47,324 nucleotides of DNA, taken from an uncultured Collinsella sp. (GTDB lineage: Bacteria > Actinomycetota > Coriobacteriia > Coriobacteriales > Coriobacteriaceae). Location of the stretch: assembly GCA_902490405.1 (NCBI GenBank), contig CABUDS010000015.1, forward strand, positions 1 to 47,324. The letters are read 5' to 3'. The notes below the pieces were generated by a model, which was given only the letters and a program-made list of their open reading frames with translations, did not search any database and was not told the DNA's origin. Below are positions 15,713-23,601 of the stretch, in pieces. The first letter of the stretch is position 1. Each line of letters starts with the position of its first letter. The translations under genes and the position numbers were made by a program.

Positions 15713-17848
15713 GTGGCAAAAAAGCCTCAGCACGCTCAGAACAACCAGCGCAGTCAGCAGGGCAAACAGGGCCAGCAGCAAAAGCGCGGCGGTAAGGAGC
15801 AGGGTGGGCACACCACTCATGCCCCAGCAGCGCCCTCACGCCCCTGGCGTCCGGGCCGCGACAAGTTCCTCCCCGTCAGCCGCGCCGACATGGATGCGCG
15901 CGGCTGGGACCAATGCGACTTTGTCTACATTTGCGGCGACGCCTACGTGGACCATCCCAGCTTTGGTATGGCCATCATCAGCCGCGTCCTTGATGCACAC
16001 GGTTACAAGGTGGGCATTATCTGCCAGCCCGACTGGACTGATCCCGCCAGCATCAGCGTGCTCGGTGAGCCGCGCCTGGGCTTTCTCGTCAGCGCCGGCA
16101 ACATGGACTCCATGGTCAACCACTATTCGGTGACCAAGCACCGCCGCCACACCGACGCCTACACTCCCGGTGGCGAGGAAGGGCACCGCCCCAACCGAGC
16201 CGTCACGGTCTACGGCAACCTCATCCGCCAGACGTTCAAGGACGCTCCCATCATCATCGGCGGCATCGAGGCGAGCCTGCGCCGCCTGGCCCACTACGAC
16301 TACTGGCAGGACAAGCTCAAGCGTTCGGTACTGCTCGACTCGGGCGCCGACATCCTCATCTACGGCATGGGCGAGCACGCGATTGTCGAAATCGCCGACG
16401 CGCTCGACGCGGGGCTACCCGTCGATCAGATCACCTATATCAACGGCACCGTTTACCGCACGGGTTCGCTCGACGAGGTCTACGACTACGACCTGCTACC
16501 CAGCTGGGACGACCTTGCTGCCGACAAGCTCAACTACGCACGCAGCTTTAACGTACAGCAGCAGAATATGGACCCCATCACCGGACATCGCCTGGTAGAG
16601 CCCTACCCCAACAGCGTCTATGTGGTGCAGAACCCGCCGTCGGCGACGCTCACCACCGACGAGATGGACGAGGTGGCCGAACTCCCCTACGCGCGCGACT
16701 GGCATCCCGACTACGATGCCGCAGGTGGCGTGCCGGCCTTTGCCGAGATCAAGTTTTCCATTAGCTCCAACCGCGGCTGCTTTGGTGAGTGCTCGTTTTG
16801 CGCGCTCACCTTCCACCAGGGCCGCGTACTGCAGATGCGCAGCCACGACTCAATCATGCGCGAGGCCGAGCTGCTCACGCACGATCCCGAGTTTAAGGGC
16901 TACATCAACGACGTGGGCGGGCCGACGGCAAACTTTAGCCGTCCGGCCTGCGACAAGCAGCTCAAGCACGGCGTGTGCAAGAACAAGCGCTGCCTGTGGC
17001 CGAGCGTGTGCAAGAACATGGTGGTCGACGAGAGCGGCTACACGCAGCTGCTGCGCGACCTGCGCCAGCTGCCGGGCGTCAAGAAGGTCTTCGTCCGCAG
17101 CGGCATCCGCTTTGACTACACCATGGCCGATGCCTCGGACGAGTTTTTGCGCGAGCTGCTGGAGCACCATGTCTCGGGCCAGTTGCGCGTAGCGCCCGAG
17201 CACGTGAGCGACGCGGTGTTGTCCGTGATGGGCAAGCCGAGCCGCGCCGTCTACGACGCATTCTGCCGTAAATTTGAACGCTTGAATCGCGAATACGGGC
17301 TCAAGCAGTACGTGGTGCCGTATCTGATCTCGAGCCATCCCGGCTCGACCATGAAGGAAGCCGTGGACCTTGCCGAGGCCGTACGCGACATGGGCTACAT
17401 GCCCGAGCAGGTGCAGGACTTCTACCCCACCCCGTCCACCATGTCGACGTGCATGTACTACACCGGCGTGGACCCGCGCACCATGGAGCCGATCTATGTG
17501 GCGCGAGACCCGCACGAAAAGGCCATGCAGCGCGCGCTCATCCAGTATCGCAAGCCCGAGAACTACAAGCTGGTGCGCGAGGCGCTGGAAAAGGCCGGCC
17601 GCCGCGATTTGATCGGCTACACCAAGCATTGCCTGATTCGCCCCGTGCCGCCACGCCCGGGCGAGACGTCTGCTGGCGGTGGGCATGGCACCGGCAAGAA
17701 GGGCGGCAAGCCGCACGGTGGCGCCGCCGGCAAGGGGCCCAAGGGCAGCAAGGGCCACGGCGGCATGTCGCGCGCACAGAACACCGCGGGTCGCAACCGT
17801 GCGGCGCAGGGACGACAGGGCGCCAACGGCGGCGGTCGCCGCAACTAG
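15713..17848 (+). CDS. ygiQ: YgiQ-family radical SAM protein
   Basis: 711-aa radical-SAM enzyme. The 4Fe-4S/SAM motif is GCFGECSFC at about residues 353-362. Upstream is the YgiQ N-terminal domain (MDARGWDQCDFVYICGDAYVDHP), and downstream are the conserved DFYPTPSTMSTCMYYTG and HCLIRP motifs. The reaction is not known. GTG at 15713 is chosen: GGGAGG lies 4 nt upstream and the in-frame extension to 15527 runs through the promoter palindrome. Both ends carry unusual basic, Gly/Gln/Lys-rich low-complexity tails (first 40 and last 65 residues), reminiscent of nucleic-acid-binding tails. Confidence 0.9.
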   Translation: MAKKPQHAQNNQRSQQGKQGQQQKRGGKEQGGHTTHAPAAPSRPWRPGRDKFLPVSRADMDARGWDQCDFVYICGDAYVDHPSFGMAIISRVLDAHGYKVGIICQPDWTDPASISVLGEPRLGFLVSAGNMDSMVNHYSVTKHRRHTDAYTPGGEEGHRPNRAVTVYGNLIRQTFKDAPIIIGGIEASLRRLAHYDYWQDKLKRSVLLDSGADILIYGMGEHAIVEIADALDAGLPVDQITYINGTVYRTGSLDEVYDYDLLPSWDDLAADKLNYARSFNVQQQNMDPITGHRLVEPYPNSVYVVQNPPSATLTTDEMDEVAELPYARDWHPDYDAAGGVPAFAEIKFSISSNRGCFGECSFCALTFHQGRVLQMRSHDSIMREAELLTHDPEFKGYINDVGGPTANFSRPACDKQLKHGVCKNKRCLWPSVCKNMVVDESGYTQLLRDLRQLPGVKKVFVRSGIRFDYTMADASDEFLRELLEHHVSGQLRVAPEHVSDAVLSVMGKPSRAVYDAFCRKFERLNREYGLKQYVVPYLISSHPGSTMKEAVDLAEAVRDMGYMPEQVQDFYPTPSTMSTCMYYTGVDPRTMEPIYVARDPHEKAMQRALIQYRKPENYKLVREALEKAGRRDLIGYTKHCLIRPVPPRPGETSAGGGHGTGKKGGKPHGGAAGKGPKGSKGHGGMSRAQNTAGRNRAAQGRQGANGGGRRN

Positions 17849-17857
17849 CGTGGCGAG

Positions 17858-17886
17858 GGCCAGCCGGCATCTCTTGGCCAGCCGGC
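17858..17886. repeat. direct repeat GGCCAGCCGGC
   Basis: GGCCAGCCGGC occurs at 17858-17868 and again at 17876-17886, just after the ygiQ stop. Purpose unknown. Confidence 0.5.
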
Positions 17887-17904
17887 GCCCCTTCATCGGC
17901 CCAG

Positions 17905-17970
17905 GCGTGTTTTCCCTAGGGGAAACACGCTCAGACACGCCTAGCCGTGTTTTCCTTAGGGGAATCACGC
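17905..17970. repeat. two near-identical palindromes between convergent genes
   Basis: GCGTGTTTTCCC...GGGGAAACACGC (17905-17930) and CGTGTTTTCCTTAGGGGAAT (then CACG) at 17947-17969 are near copies, each foldable into a stem of about 10 bp with a tiny TA loop. They lie between ygiQ (plus) and the CPBP gene (minus); the second overlaps the last codons of the CPBP gene. They could terminate both transcripts, but no T-run follows. Confidence 0.55.
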
Positions 17971-18873
17971 TTGCTGGTAGGGACGATCCGTCTGGCACGT
18001 CAGTTTGAGCGACCGCATCGCCTCTACCAGCACAAAGCCGGCGATGGCAACCGTGATCACTACGTCGAGCGGCGTGTTCACAAACCACAGCAGGCCCATG
18101 AGGTACGACCCGGCATTAAAGGCAAAGTGCAGCAGAATCGTGTAGCGGAGCTTTCCGGTCGTCACGAGCACCCAGCCAAAGATGAGGCCGGCGGCACCCG
18201 CGTAGCAACCCTGCACCCAATTCATGTGCATAAAACCGAAGATTGCCGCCTGCAGCACAATCGCCGCGGCGATACCCCACGTACTTGGGGCCGCCCAGGG
18301 CACCATGGCGCCGTTCTGCGCGCTCGCACGACGCGGGCGCTTCCAAAGTGGGCGGCACTGCGGATTAAACGCTCGGAGCGAAAACTCAAAAATAATGCCG
18401 CGCACCAGCAGCTCTTCACAAAATGGGGCGCCGAGCACCGTAGTCAGGACGGCGAGATAGCTGGTGTCGCCCATACCTGTTTCCTCGACAAGCTCGCTGT
18501 AGTCGGCCGCGGCGTCGGGCAACAGCGACAGCACGGCGTCGGTCACGTAGCCAACGACCACCTGCAGGGCAAGGCCAATCACGACAACGCAAGCGATGCG
18601 CTTCCATGCAGCACTTGCTCCCCCGCCGAGCGGACGTTCACCTTGCCGGCGCGCCATGAAGGAGCGGGGCCACAGATAACGCCACCACAGCAGCGCCATC
18701 AAAAACGACGCCGTCTGAGCGGCAGCCTGGAACCATTGGATATCGAGATTGTCGATCGGATAGCCCGTCAGCACCGATACGGCATCGAGAACCGAAAACA
18801 GAACCACGCTCAGGGCTATATCGGCAGCGACAACGCCAAAACATGCAAGCGCCCACGCCATCGCATTGAGCAT
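17965..18873 (-). CDS. CPBP-family intramembrane glutamic endopeptidase
   Basis: 302-aa membrane protein of the CPBP (Abi, Rce1-like) family. Motif 1 FCEELLVRG (EExxxR), motif 2 FGFMHMNW and motif 3 HFAFNAGSY are all present, so the active-site Glu/His set is intact. About eight membrane segments. ATG at 18873 is chosen because GAGGAGG lies 5 nt upstream; the longer in-frame reading crosses the antitoxin gene. Family roles range from prenyl-protein processing to bacteriocin self-immunity. No bacteriocin gene is adjacent, so the substrate is unknown. Confidence 0.88.
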   Translation of the reverse strand: MLNAMAWALACFGVVAADIALSVVLFSVLDAVSVLTGYPIDNLDIQWFQAAAQTASFLMALLWWRYLWPRSFMARRQGERPLGGGASAAWKRIACVVVIGLALQVVVGYVTDAVLSLLPDAAADYSELVEETGMGDTSYLAVLTTVLGAPFCEELLVRGIIFEFSLRAFNPQCRPLWKRPRRASAQNGAMVPWAAPSTWGIAAAIVLQAAIFGFMHMNWVQGCYAGAAGLIFGWVLVTTGKLRYTILLHFAFNAGSYLMGLLWFVNTPLDVVITVAIAGFVLVEAMRSLKLTCQTDRPYQQA

Positions 18874-18923
18874 GCCAACCTCCTCAAAACCGTTCCCTAG
18901 TTCTACCACAACTCGGCAGAGAG

Positions 18924-18958
18924 CTGATCCCATGGGGACGGAGGAAAACGGATCACTT
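18924..18958 (+). repeat. 35-bp direct repeat, left copy
   Basis: Consensus CTGAyCCCATGGGGACGGAG then GAAAACGGATCAyTT, identical to 19321-19355 at 33 of 35 positions, 397 bp apart. Its end overlaps the antitoxin stop codon. A third partial, inverted copy is at 6941-6967. Confidence 0.85.
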
Positions 18959-19157
18959 ATTGATGAGAATCGGGCACAGTGCCAAAGGCCCCGCTGGGCG
19001 AAATGTCGAACGGGAAGGTGCCACAGCGATTGAACGCGGCAATGAACATGCGGATGGCGTTGGACGGCGTGGTGCCCACGAGCTGAGTTGCCGCCGCGAA
19101 GGCTGCCTTCTCCTCGGGCAAGACCTTCGCGACTACGGGGGTCATGTGTTCTGCCAT
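18957..19157 (-). CDS. solo RelB/DinJ-family antitoxin
   Basis: 66-aa protein with the RelB/DinJ pattern: a short beta strand (VVAKV), LPEEKAAFAAATQLVGTTPSNAIRMF as a ribbon-helix-helix, and the hallmark CGTFPFDI near the end. ATG at 19157 is chosen because AAGGAAG lies 6 nt upstream; a 25-aa extension is not family-like. RelB/DinJ normally precedes a RelE/YafQ toxin gene. Here only 84 bp separate the stop from the next gene, and no toxin or remnant was recognised, so it is an orphan antitoxin. An operator-like palindrome lies upstream and direct repeats bracket the cassette. Confidence 0.85.
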   Translation of the reverse strand: MAEHMTPVVAKVLPEEKAAFAAATQLVGTTPSNAIRMFIAAFNRCGTFPFDISPSGAFGTVPDSHQ

Positions 19158-19260
19158 GGCGCTTCCTTTTTGAAACGACGGTAGTGCGGATAGATGCGGG
19201 CCACGCGGCTGGGCGACGGGCTGTGAAGGCAACCCGATTGGCCCGCATCTGGAGTTTGTT

Positions 19261-19307
19261 TCTGCGGCGTTGGTATTACTTGGTATTCCTAAGTATTACC
19301 CCGCAGA
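19261..19307. promoter_or_regulatory. operator-like palindrome upstream of the antitoxin
   Basis: GGTATTACTT (19272-19281) faces AAGTATTACC (19291-19300) with one mismatch. Flanking arms TCTGCGG/CCGCAGA (19261-19267 and 19301-19307) are exact. GGTATT also recurs at 19282, so three half-sites cluster. RelB/DinJ antitoxins repress their own promoters through such palindromes, so this is the likely autoregulatory site. Confidence 0.6.
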
Positions 19308-19320
19308 TAGAATACCACAT

Positions 19321-19355
19321 CTGACCCCATGGGGACGGAGGAAAACGGATCATTT
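19321..19355 (+). repeat. 35-bp direct repeat, right copy
   Basis: Second copy of the repeat at 18924-18958 in the same orientation, two mismatches. Together they enclose the antitoxin gene and its operator. It ends 18 bp before the ABC fusion stop codon. Confidence 0.85.
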
Positions 19356-19372
19356 TGTTGCTGAATTAGTAT

Positions 19373-20749
19373 TTAGAGCGTGATGATGTCCGAGATATCG
19401 AGGGCCTGAGCGTCGGCGGCATCGTGCGTGGCAAGCAGGAGCATGCGACCGTCGAGCAAGTCGAGCACGACCTCGGCGCATGCGTCGCGCGCAGCGGTAT
19501 CTAGACCGGTAAAGGGCTCGTCCAGAATCACCGCGTCGCCCGGGCACAGCAGGGCTCGAGCGATCTCGACGCGACGGCGCTGCCCGCCCGAAAGCTCGGC
19601 CACGCGAGCATGCACATCGACCCCCGGCACCAGCAAGCGCAACAGGGCCGCAGCACTCGAGGCGTCCACGCGTGCATCGGCGCACACCAGCGCGTTATCC
19701 AGCGCCGAGGCGGACTCGACCAAGCGCGCGTCCTGAAACACCATCGAGCACGGCGCGCACTCCCCCGCTGCCAACGAAAGCAGCGTCGACTTGCCCATGC
19801 CCGAGGCGCCCATCACACAGATACGCCCACCCGCGGGCACGTTGAGCACCAGTCCGTCGAGCGCCGGCGCCCAGGGCGCGCGATCGCCCACGGCAAGCGC
19901 AAGCTCCGCTGCAGCGCCATCGCCCGCAGCCCTCGCACGCCCGCGCAGCCCATGCCCATGCGCCCGCACGGCCGCACCCCACGCCACGGGCCCCGAAACC
20001 CGCAGCAGCCACACCAGCACGCGCTCGCACGCCCATGAGGCGGCAACGACCAGCACGGTCCACGCCAGCAGATCAGCCGTCTCAATCAAAAGCTTCGCCT
20101 GATAGATGCGCTCACCCACGGTGCCCACCGCCATGCCGATCAGCTCGGCTGCCACGCCGGCCTTCCAGCTCATGCCAATCACGGCTCGGGCACACGAAAG
20201 CACAAACGGCAGGACTTCGCGCCAGGTATGGGCGCAAAACAGTCGCCAGCCGCGCACGCCATGCAGACGGAACATCTGCTCCAGTGGCTTATCCACCTGC
20301 GACAAGCCTTCGACCAGTGAGAAATATACGCCCGGCAGCGCCATCAAAAAGACCGCCGCGATGCTCACACGTGCCGACCCCAACCAAATAAGCAGCAGGA
20401 CCACCACGCAGGCAACCGGCGTCGCCTTAACAAACGAAAGCGCCGGCGCCACCAAGCGGGCAAACGCCCGCGACCGTACAGAAATCCCGGCCAACAAACC
20501 GCCGCATACCGCGGCAAGCGCCAGCCCGCCCAGTATCCGCGCGCCCGAGCCCGCCAGAATCGCCCACGTGCCGGCATCGCATATCAGGCGCAGCAGCGCC
20601 AAGGCAACAGCACCCGGCCCCGGCAAAATCAGCGGCTGCGCCACCAGCGCCGCCACCAGCACCCACACAGCAAGCCAAAAGGCGGCGACGGCACCTGCTG
20701 CCGCCGCCGCCTTCATGCGCTCTGTCATTTGTCGAGCAAACGCACGCAC
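19373..20749 (-). CDS. ABC transporter permease-ATPase fusion (SsuC/SsuB-type)
   Basis: 458-aa single chain. Residues 1-255 form an SsuC/TauC-type permease with about six membrane segments and the EAA-like loop (LHGVRGWRLFCAHTWREVLP). Residues 275-458 form an ATPase with Walker A GASGMGKST (about 313), Q-loop VFQD, signature LSGGQRRRVEIARAL (about 383), Walker B VILDEP and the switch His in LLATHD. The ATPase is compact (about 185 aa; separate SsuB proteins are about 250): the stretch between Walker A and the Q-loop is much shortened. GTG at 20749 follows GGAG; the binding-protein stop is 3 bp upstream. It is the last gene of the hydrogenase operon. Confidence 0.85.
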   Translation of the reverse strand: MRAFARQMTERMKAAAAAGAVAAFWLAVWVLVAALVAQPLILPGPGAVALALLRLICDAGTWAILAGSGARILGGLALAAVCGGLLAGISVRSRAFARLVAPALSFVKATPVACVVVLLLIWLGSARVSIAAVFLMALPGVYFSLVEGLSQVDKPLEQMFRLHGVRGWRLFCAHTWREVLPFVLSCARAVIGMSWKAGVAAELIGMAVGTVGERIYQAKLLIETADLLAWTVLVVAASWACERVLVWLLRVSGPVAWGAAVRAHGHGLRGRARAAGDGAAAELALAVGDRAPWAPALDGLVLNVPAGGRICVMGASGMGKSTLLSLAAGECAPCSMVFQDARLVESASALDNALVCADARVDASSAAALLRLLVPGVDVHARVAELSGGQRRRVEIARALLCPGDAVILDEPFTGLDTAARDACAEVVLDLLDGRMLLLATHDAADAQALDISDIITL

Positions 20750-20752
20750 GGG

Positions 20753-21787
20753 CTACTCCAAGTAGTAGAAATCGTCAGCCGGGAGCTTGCCGCCCACGGC
20801 GCTCGCATCCGCATCGGCCAGCACCTGCAGGTACCCACCGAGCGCCGCCTTCATATCTTTCCCCGTCTGGCAGACAAGCATGCACCCGGGAATCGCCTTC
20901 TCGGCAATCTTGGCGTTGTCGACGATACCGGCATCGACCACGGCCTGTGCCCAGTCTGCCGGCGACGCATTGACAGCCTTAACGCTCGCCGCATGGCAGC
21001 TCAAGAACTCCGCCACGGCCTCGGGATGTTCCTCGGCAAACGCGCGGCGCACCACGGTCACGCCCGTCAGCAAGCGCGAACCCGTGTCACCTGCCAGCTC
21101 GTCCCACACATCGGTCAGGCTCACCGGCGCCGACAGTTTGCCTTCGCTCTTTGCGATGGCAGCGGTCTTGAACGGCTCCGGCAGCACGCCCACGGCGGAC
21201 GGGTCGGCAAGCAGGGCCGACAGCACCTCGGTGGGCTCGCTCTTAAACTCAAGCGCCACCTGGCCTGTCAGGCCCGCGCGCTCCAGCAGGTAGTTCATGA
21301 CGTACTCCGGCGTGGTGCCCTTGCCCGTCATATAGACGGTACGCCCCGCCAGATCGCCAAACGAGGCCACGCTCGCATCGCCCGTCACCACGTTCAGCAC
21401 GCCCAGCGTGTTGATGTCGATGACCTGGACCGCGCCCTCGGTCTTGTTGTAGAGCACGCTCGCCACGTTGGCGGGCACCAGGGCAATGTCGATATCGCCC
21501 TGAATGACCTTGGGCACAATCTCGTCGGCGGCAGTGTTGATCGCAAAGTCGAACTCATTGTCCGTCTCGCCATCGGCAGCCTGGTCCATAAACTGCACCA
21601 GGCCAATCGAGGTCGGCCCCTTGAGCGAGGCGACGTGCACCTCAACCGGCTCCGCGGCGGCACCGTCAGCGGCAGACCCGGCACCGGTAGCCCCGCCGCC
21701 ACAGCCCGCGAGCGCAAGCGACAGAGCGCCCGCGGCGAGCGCCGAGGCAAACCCCCGGCGCGACATCTCAAAATCAAACGTACGCAT
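20753..21787 (-). CDS. ABC transporter substrate-binding lipoprotein (NMT1/SsuA-like)
   Basis: 344-aa periplasmic-binding-type protein of the COG0715 group (sulfonate, taurine, thiamine-precursor importers). The signal peptide has twin arginines (SRRGF, residues 9-13) and a lipobox LAGC with the lipid Cys at 29, so it is probably a Tat- or Sec-exported lipoprotein. The body has the family pattern GDIDIALVPANVASVLYN and a PEPF motif. ATG at 21787 is preferred because GAGGGGA lies 10 nt upstream, leaving 2 bp to the hydrogenase stop; GTG at 21796 would overlap. The ligand cannot be read from the sequence. Its tight coupling to the hydrogenase gene suggests a substrate or cofactor link. Confidence 0.85.
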   Translation of the reverse strand: MRTFDFEMSRRGFASALAAGALSLALAGCGGGATGAGSAADGAAAEPVEVHVASLKGPTSIGLVQFMDQAADGETDNEFDFAINTAADEIVPKVIQGDIDIALVPANVASVLYNKTEGAVQVIDINTLGVLNVVTGDASVASFGDLAGRTVYMTGKGTTPEYVMNYLLERAGLTGQVALEFKSEPTEVLSALLADPSAVGVLPEPFKTAAIAKSEGKLSAPVSLTDVWDELAGDTGSRLLTGVTVVRRAFAEEHPEAVAEFLSCHAASVKAVNASPADWAQAVVDAGIVDNAKIAEKAIPGCMLVCQTGKDMKAALGGYLQVLADADASAVGGKLPADDFYYLE

Positions 21788-21789
21788 CG

Positions 21790-23601
21790 CTAGCACGTCC
21801 CCTCGTTAGGCATCGACCAGGCGTGATGGTCGGTATGCAGCAGCTCTTCGGCCAGTGGCGAGAGCGGCTCGCCCAGGAACTCGCGGTAGCACGCCTGGAC
21901 ATCGGGATTCTCGTGCGAGAAGCGAATGTCCGCAGCGGCATCCAGGCCCCACAGCACCTGACCACGCTCGGCTGCCAGCTCGCAGCCGTCGTGGATGGGC
22001 TGACCGCCGCCACCGACGCAGCCGCCCGGGCATGCCATGACCTCAACGAAGTCATAGCTCACGCGGCCGTCGCGAATCGCGTCAAGCAGGCGGGCGGCGT
22101 TGCCCAGCCCGTGCGCCACGGCGACGCGCACCCTGGTGCCATCGATATCGGCCACGGCTTCCTTCCAGCCGTCCAGGCCGCGCACGTCGGTAAAGAAGTC
22201 GGCGTCGGGGTTCTTGCCCGTCACCAGGTAATAGGCCGAGCGCACGGCGGCCTCCATCACGCCGCCCGTGGCGCCAAAGATCACACCCGCGCCCGTGCCA
22301 AAGCCCAGCGGCGTATCGAGCGGCTCCTCGATAAGCGTGTCAACGCTCACGTGGCTCGCGCGGATCATGCGCACCATCTCGCGCACCGTCAGCGCAACGT
22401 CCACATCGGGCGTGCCGCCCTCGCCCACCATACTCGGCAGCGCGCACTCGGCCTTCTTGGCCGTGCACGGCATCACGGACACCACAAACAGGCGCTCGGG
22501 CTCCACGCCCAGCACCTTGGCGTAGTAGGTCTTGGCGATGGCGCCAAACATCTGCTGCGGCGACTTGGACGTGGACAGGCTGTCGACAAACTCCGGATAG
22601 CGCGCCTTCACAAAGCGCACCCAGCCCGGGCAGCAGCTCGTAAACATGGGCCAGCCGCGACTGTCACCCTCGCCCTTGGCGGTCTTGCTCAGACGCTCGA
22701 GCAGCTCGGAGCCCTCCTCCATAATGGTGAGATCAGCCGAGAAGTCGGTGTCGAACACGTACTCAAAGCCAACGCGGCGCAGCGCGCAAGCCAGGCGCTC
22801 GACGGTAGCCTCCTCGCGCGGAATGCCGAGCTCCTCGCCCCAGGCGCTACGCACGGCCGGCGCAATCTGCACCAGCACGATTTTGTCGGGATCGGCGAGA
22901 GCATCGAACACGGTCTCGGTATCGTCGCGCTCGCGCAGTGCGCCCGTCGGACAATGTGTAATGCACTGGCCGCACGCGACGCAATCGGTCTTGCCGATCG
23001 GCGCACGCCCACGGGTGCCCACGGCGGTATGCGTGGCGCGGTTGGTCAGATCCCAAATCCCTAAGCCCTGCACGCTCTCGCACACCTTGATGCAGCGCAT
23101 GCATTTAATGCACTTGTCGTTATCGCGGATGATGGGGAAATCGAAGTCCCAGCCCTCGCGCGCCAAGTGCTGCTCGTACGGCAGATAGAAGATGCCAAGG
23201 TCGTTGGCGATGGTCTGCAGATTGCAGTTACCACTGCGCACGCAGCTCGTACAGCGCGAGTCGTGCTGGGACAGCAGCAGCTGCACGTTGGTGCGACGGG
23301 CCTCGCGGGCCTTGGGACTGTTGGTATGGACCACCATGCCGTCGAGCACGTAGTTGTTGCAGGCGGCAACCAGCTGGTCGCAGCCCTCGACCTCGACCAC
23401 GCACACGCGGCAACCGCCGATCTCGTTCAGATCGCGCAGATAGCACAGGGTGGGAACCTGAATGCCGGCGGACTTGGCCGCATCTAGGATCGTGGTGTGC
23501 TCGGGCACCACGACCTCGCAATTATCGATCGTGAGCTTGACCATGTTGAGTGCTCCGCTTTCGGTGTTGTCGCTGACGGTGGTTTTGTTGGGCTCTACCA
23601 T
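21790..23601 (-). CDS. hydA: [FeFe] hydrogenase, M3 type, glutamate-synthase-linked class
   Basis: Catalytic [FeFe] hydrogenase with domains in order: plant-type 2Fe-2S (GGCRVCVVEVEG), His/Cys 4Fe-4S (HDSRCTSCVRSGNC), two 4Fe-4S (CIKCMRCIKVCE; CVACGQCITHCP), then the H-cluster domain with L1 TSCCPGW (about 319), L2 MPCTAKKAE (about 376), L3 MACPGGCVGGGGQP (about 520) and the small-subunit tail. All H-cluster Cys are present. The start is ambiguous: ATG 23601 overlaps the upstream gene by 7 nt; ATG 23544 (GGAG 8 nt upstream) gives 584 aa, close to clostridial HydA. The adjacent GltD-like gene matches the class called group A2, glutamate-synthase-linked, whose physiological role is unsettled. 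Maturases HydEFG are not in the window. Confidence 0.93.
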   Translation of the reverse strand: MVEPNKTTVSDNTESGALNMVKLTIDNCEVVVPEHTTILDAAKSAGIQVPTLCYLRDLNEIGGCRVCVVEVEGCDQLVAACNNYVLDGMVVHTNSPKAREARRTNVQLLLSQHDSRCTSCVRSGNCNLQTIANDLGIFYLPYEQHLAREGWDFDFPIIRDNDKCIKCMRCIKVCESVQGLGIWDLTNRATHTAVGTRGRAPIGKTDCVACGQCITHCPTGALRERDDTETVFDALADPDKIVLVQIAPAVRSAWGEELGIPREEATVERLACALRRVGFEYVFDTDFSADLTIMEEGSELLERLSKTAKGEGDSRGWPMFTSCCPGWVRFVKARYPEFVDSLSTSKSPQQMFGAIAKTYYAKVLGVEPERLFVVSVMPCTAKKAECALPSMVGEGGTPDVDVALTVREMVRMIRASHVSVDTLIEEPLDTPLGFGTGAGVIFGATGGVMEAAVRSAYYLVTGKNPDADFFTDVRGLDGWKEAVADIDGTRVRVAVAHGLGNAARLLDAIRDGRVSYDFVEVMACPGGCVGGGGQPIHDGCELAAERGQVLWGLDAAADIRFSHENPDVQACYREFLGEPLSPLAEELLHTDHHAWSMPNEGTC

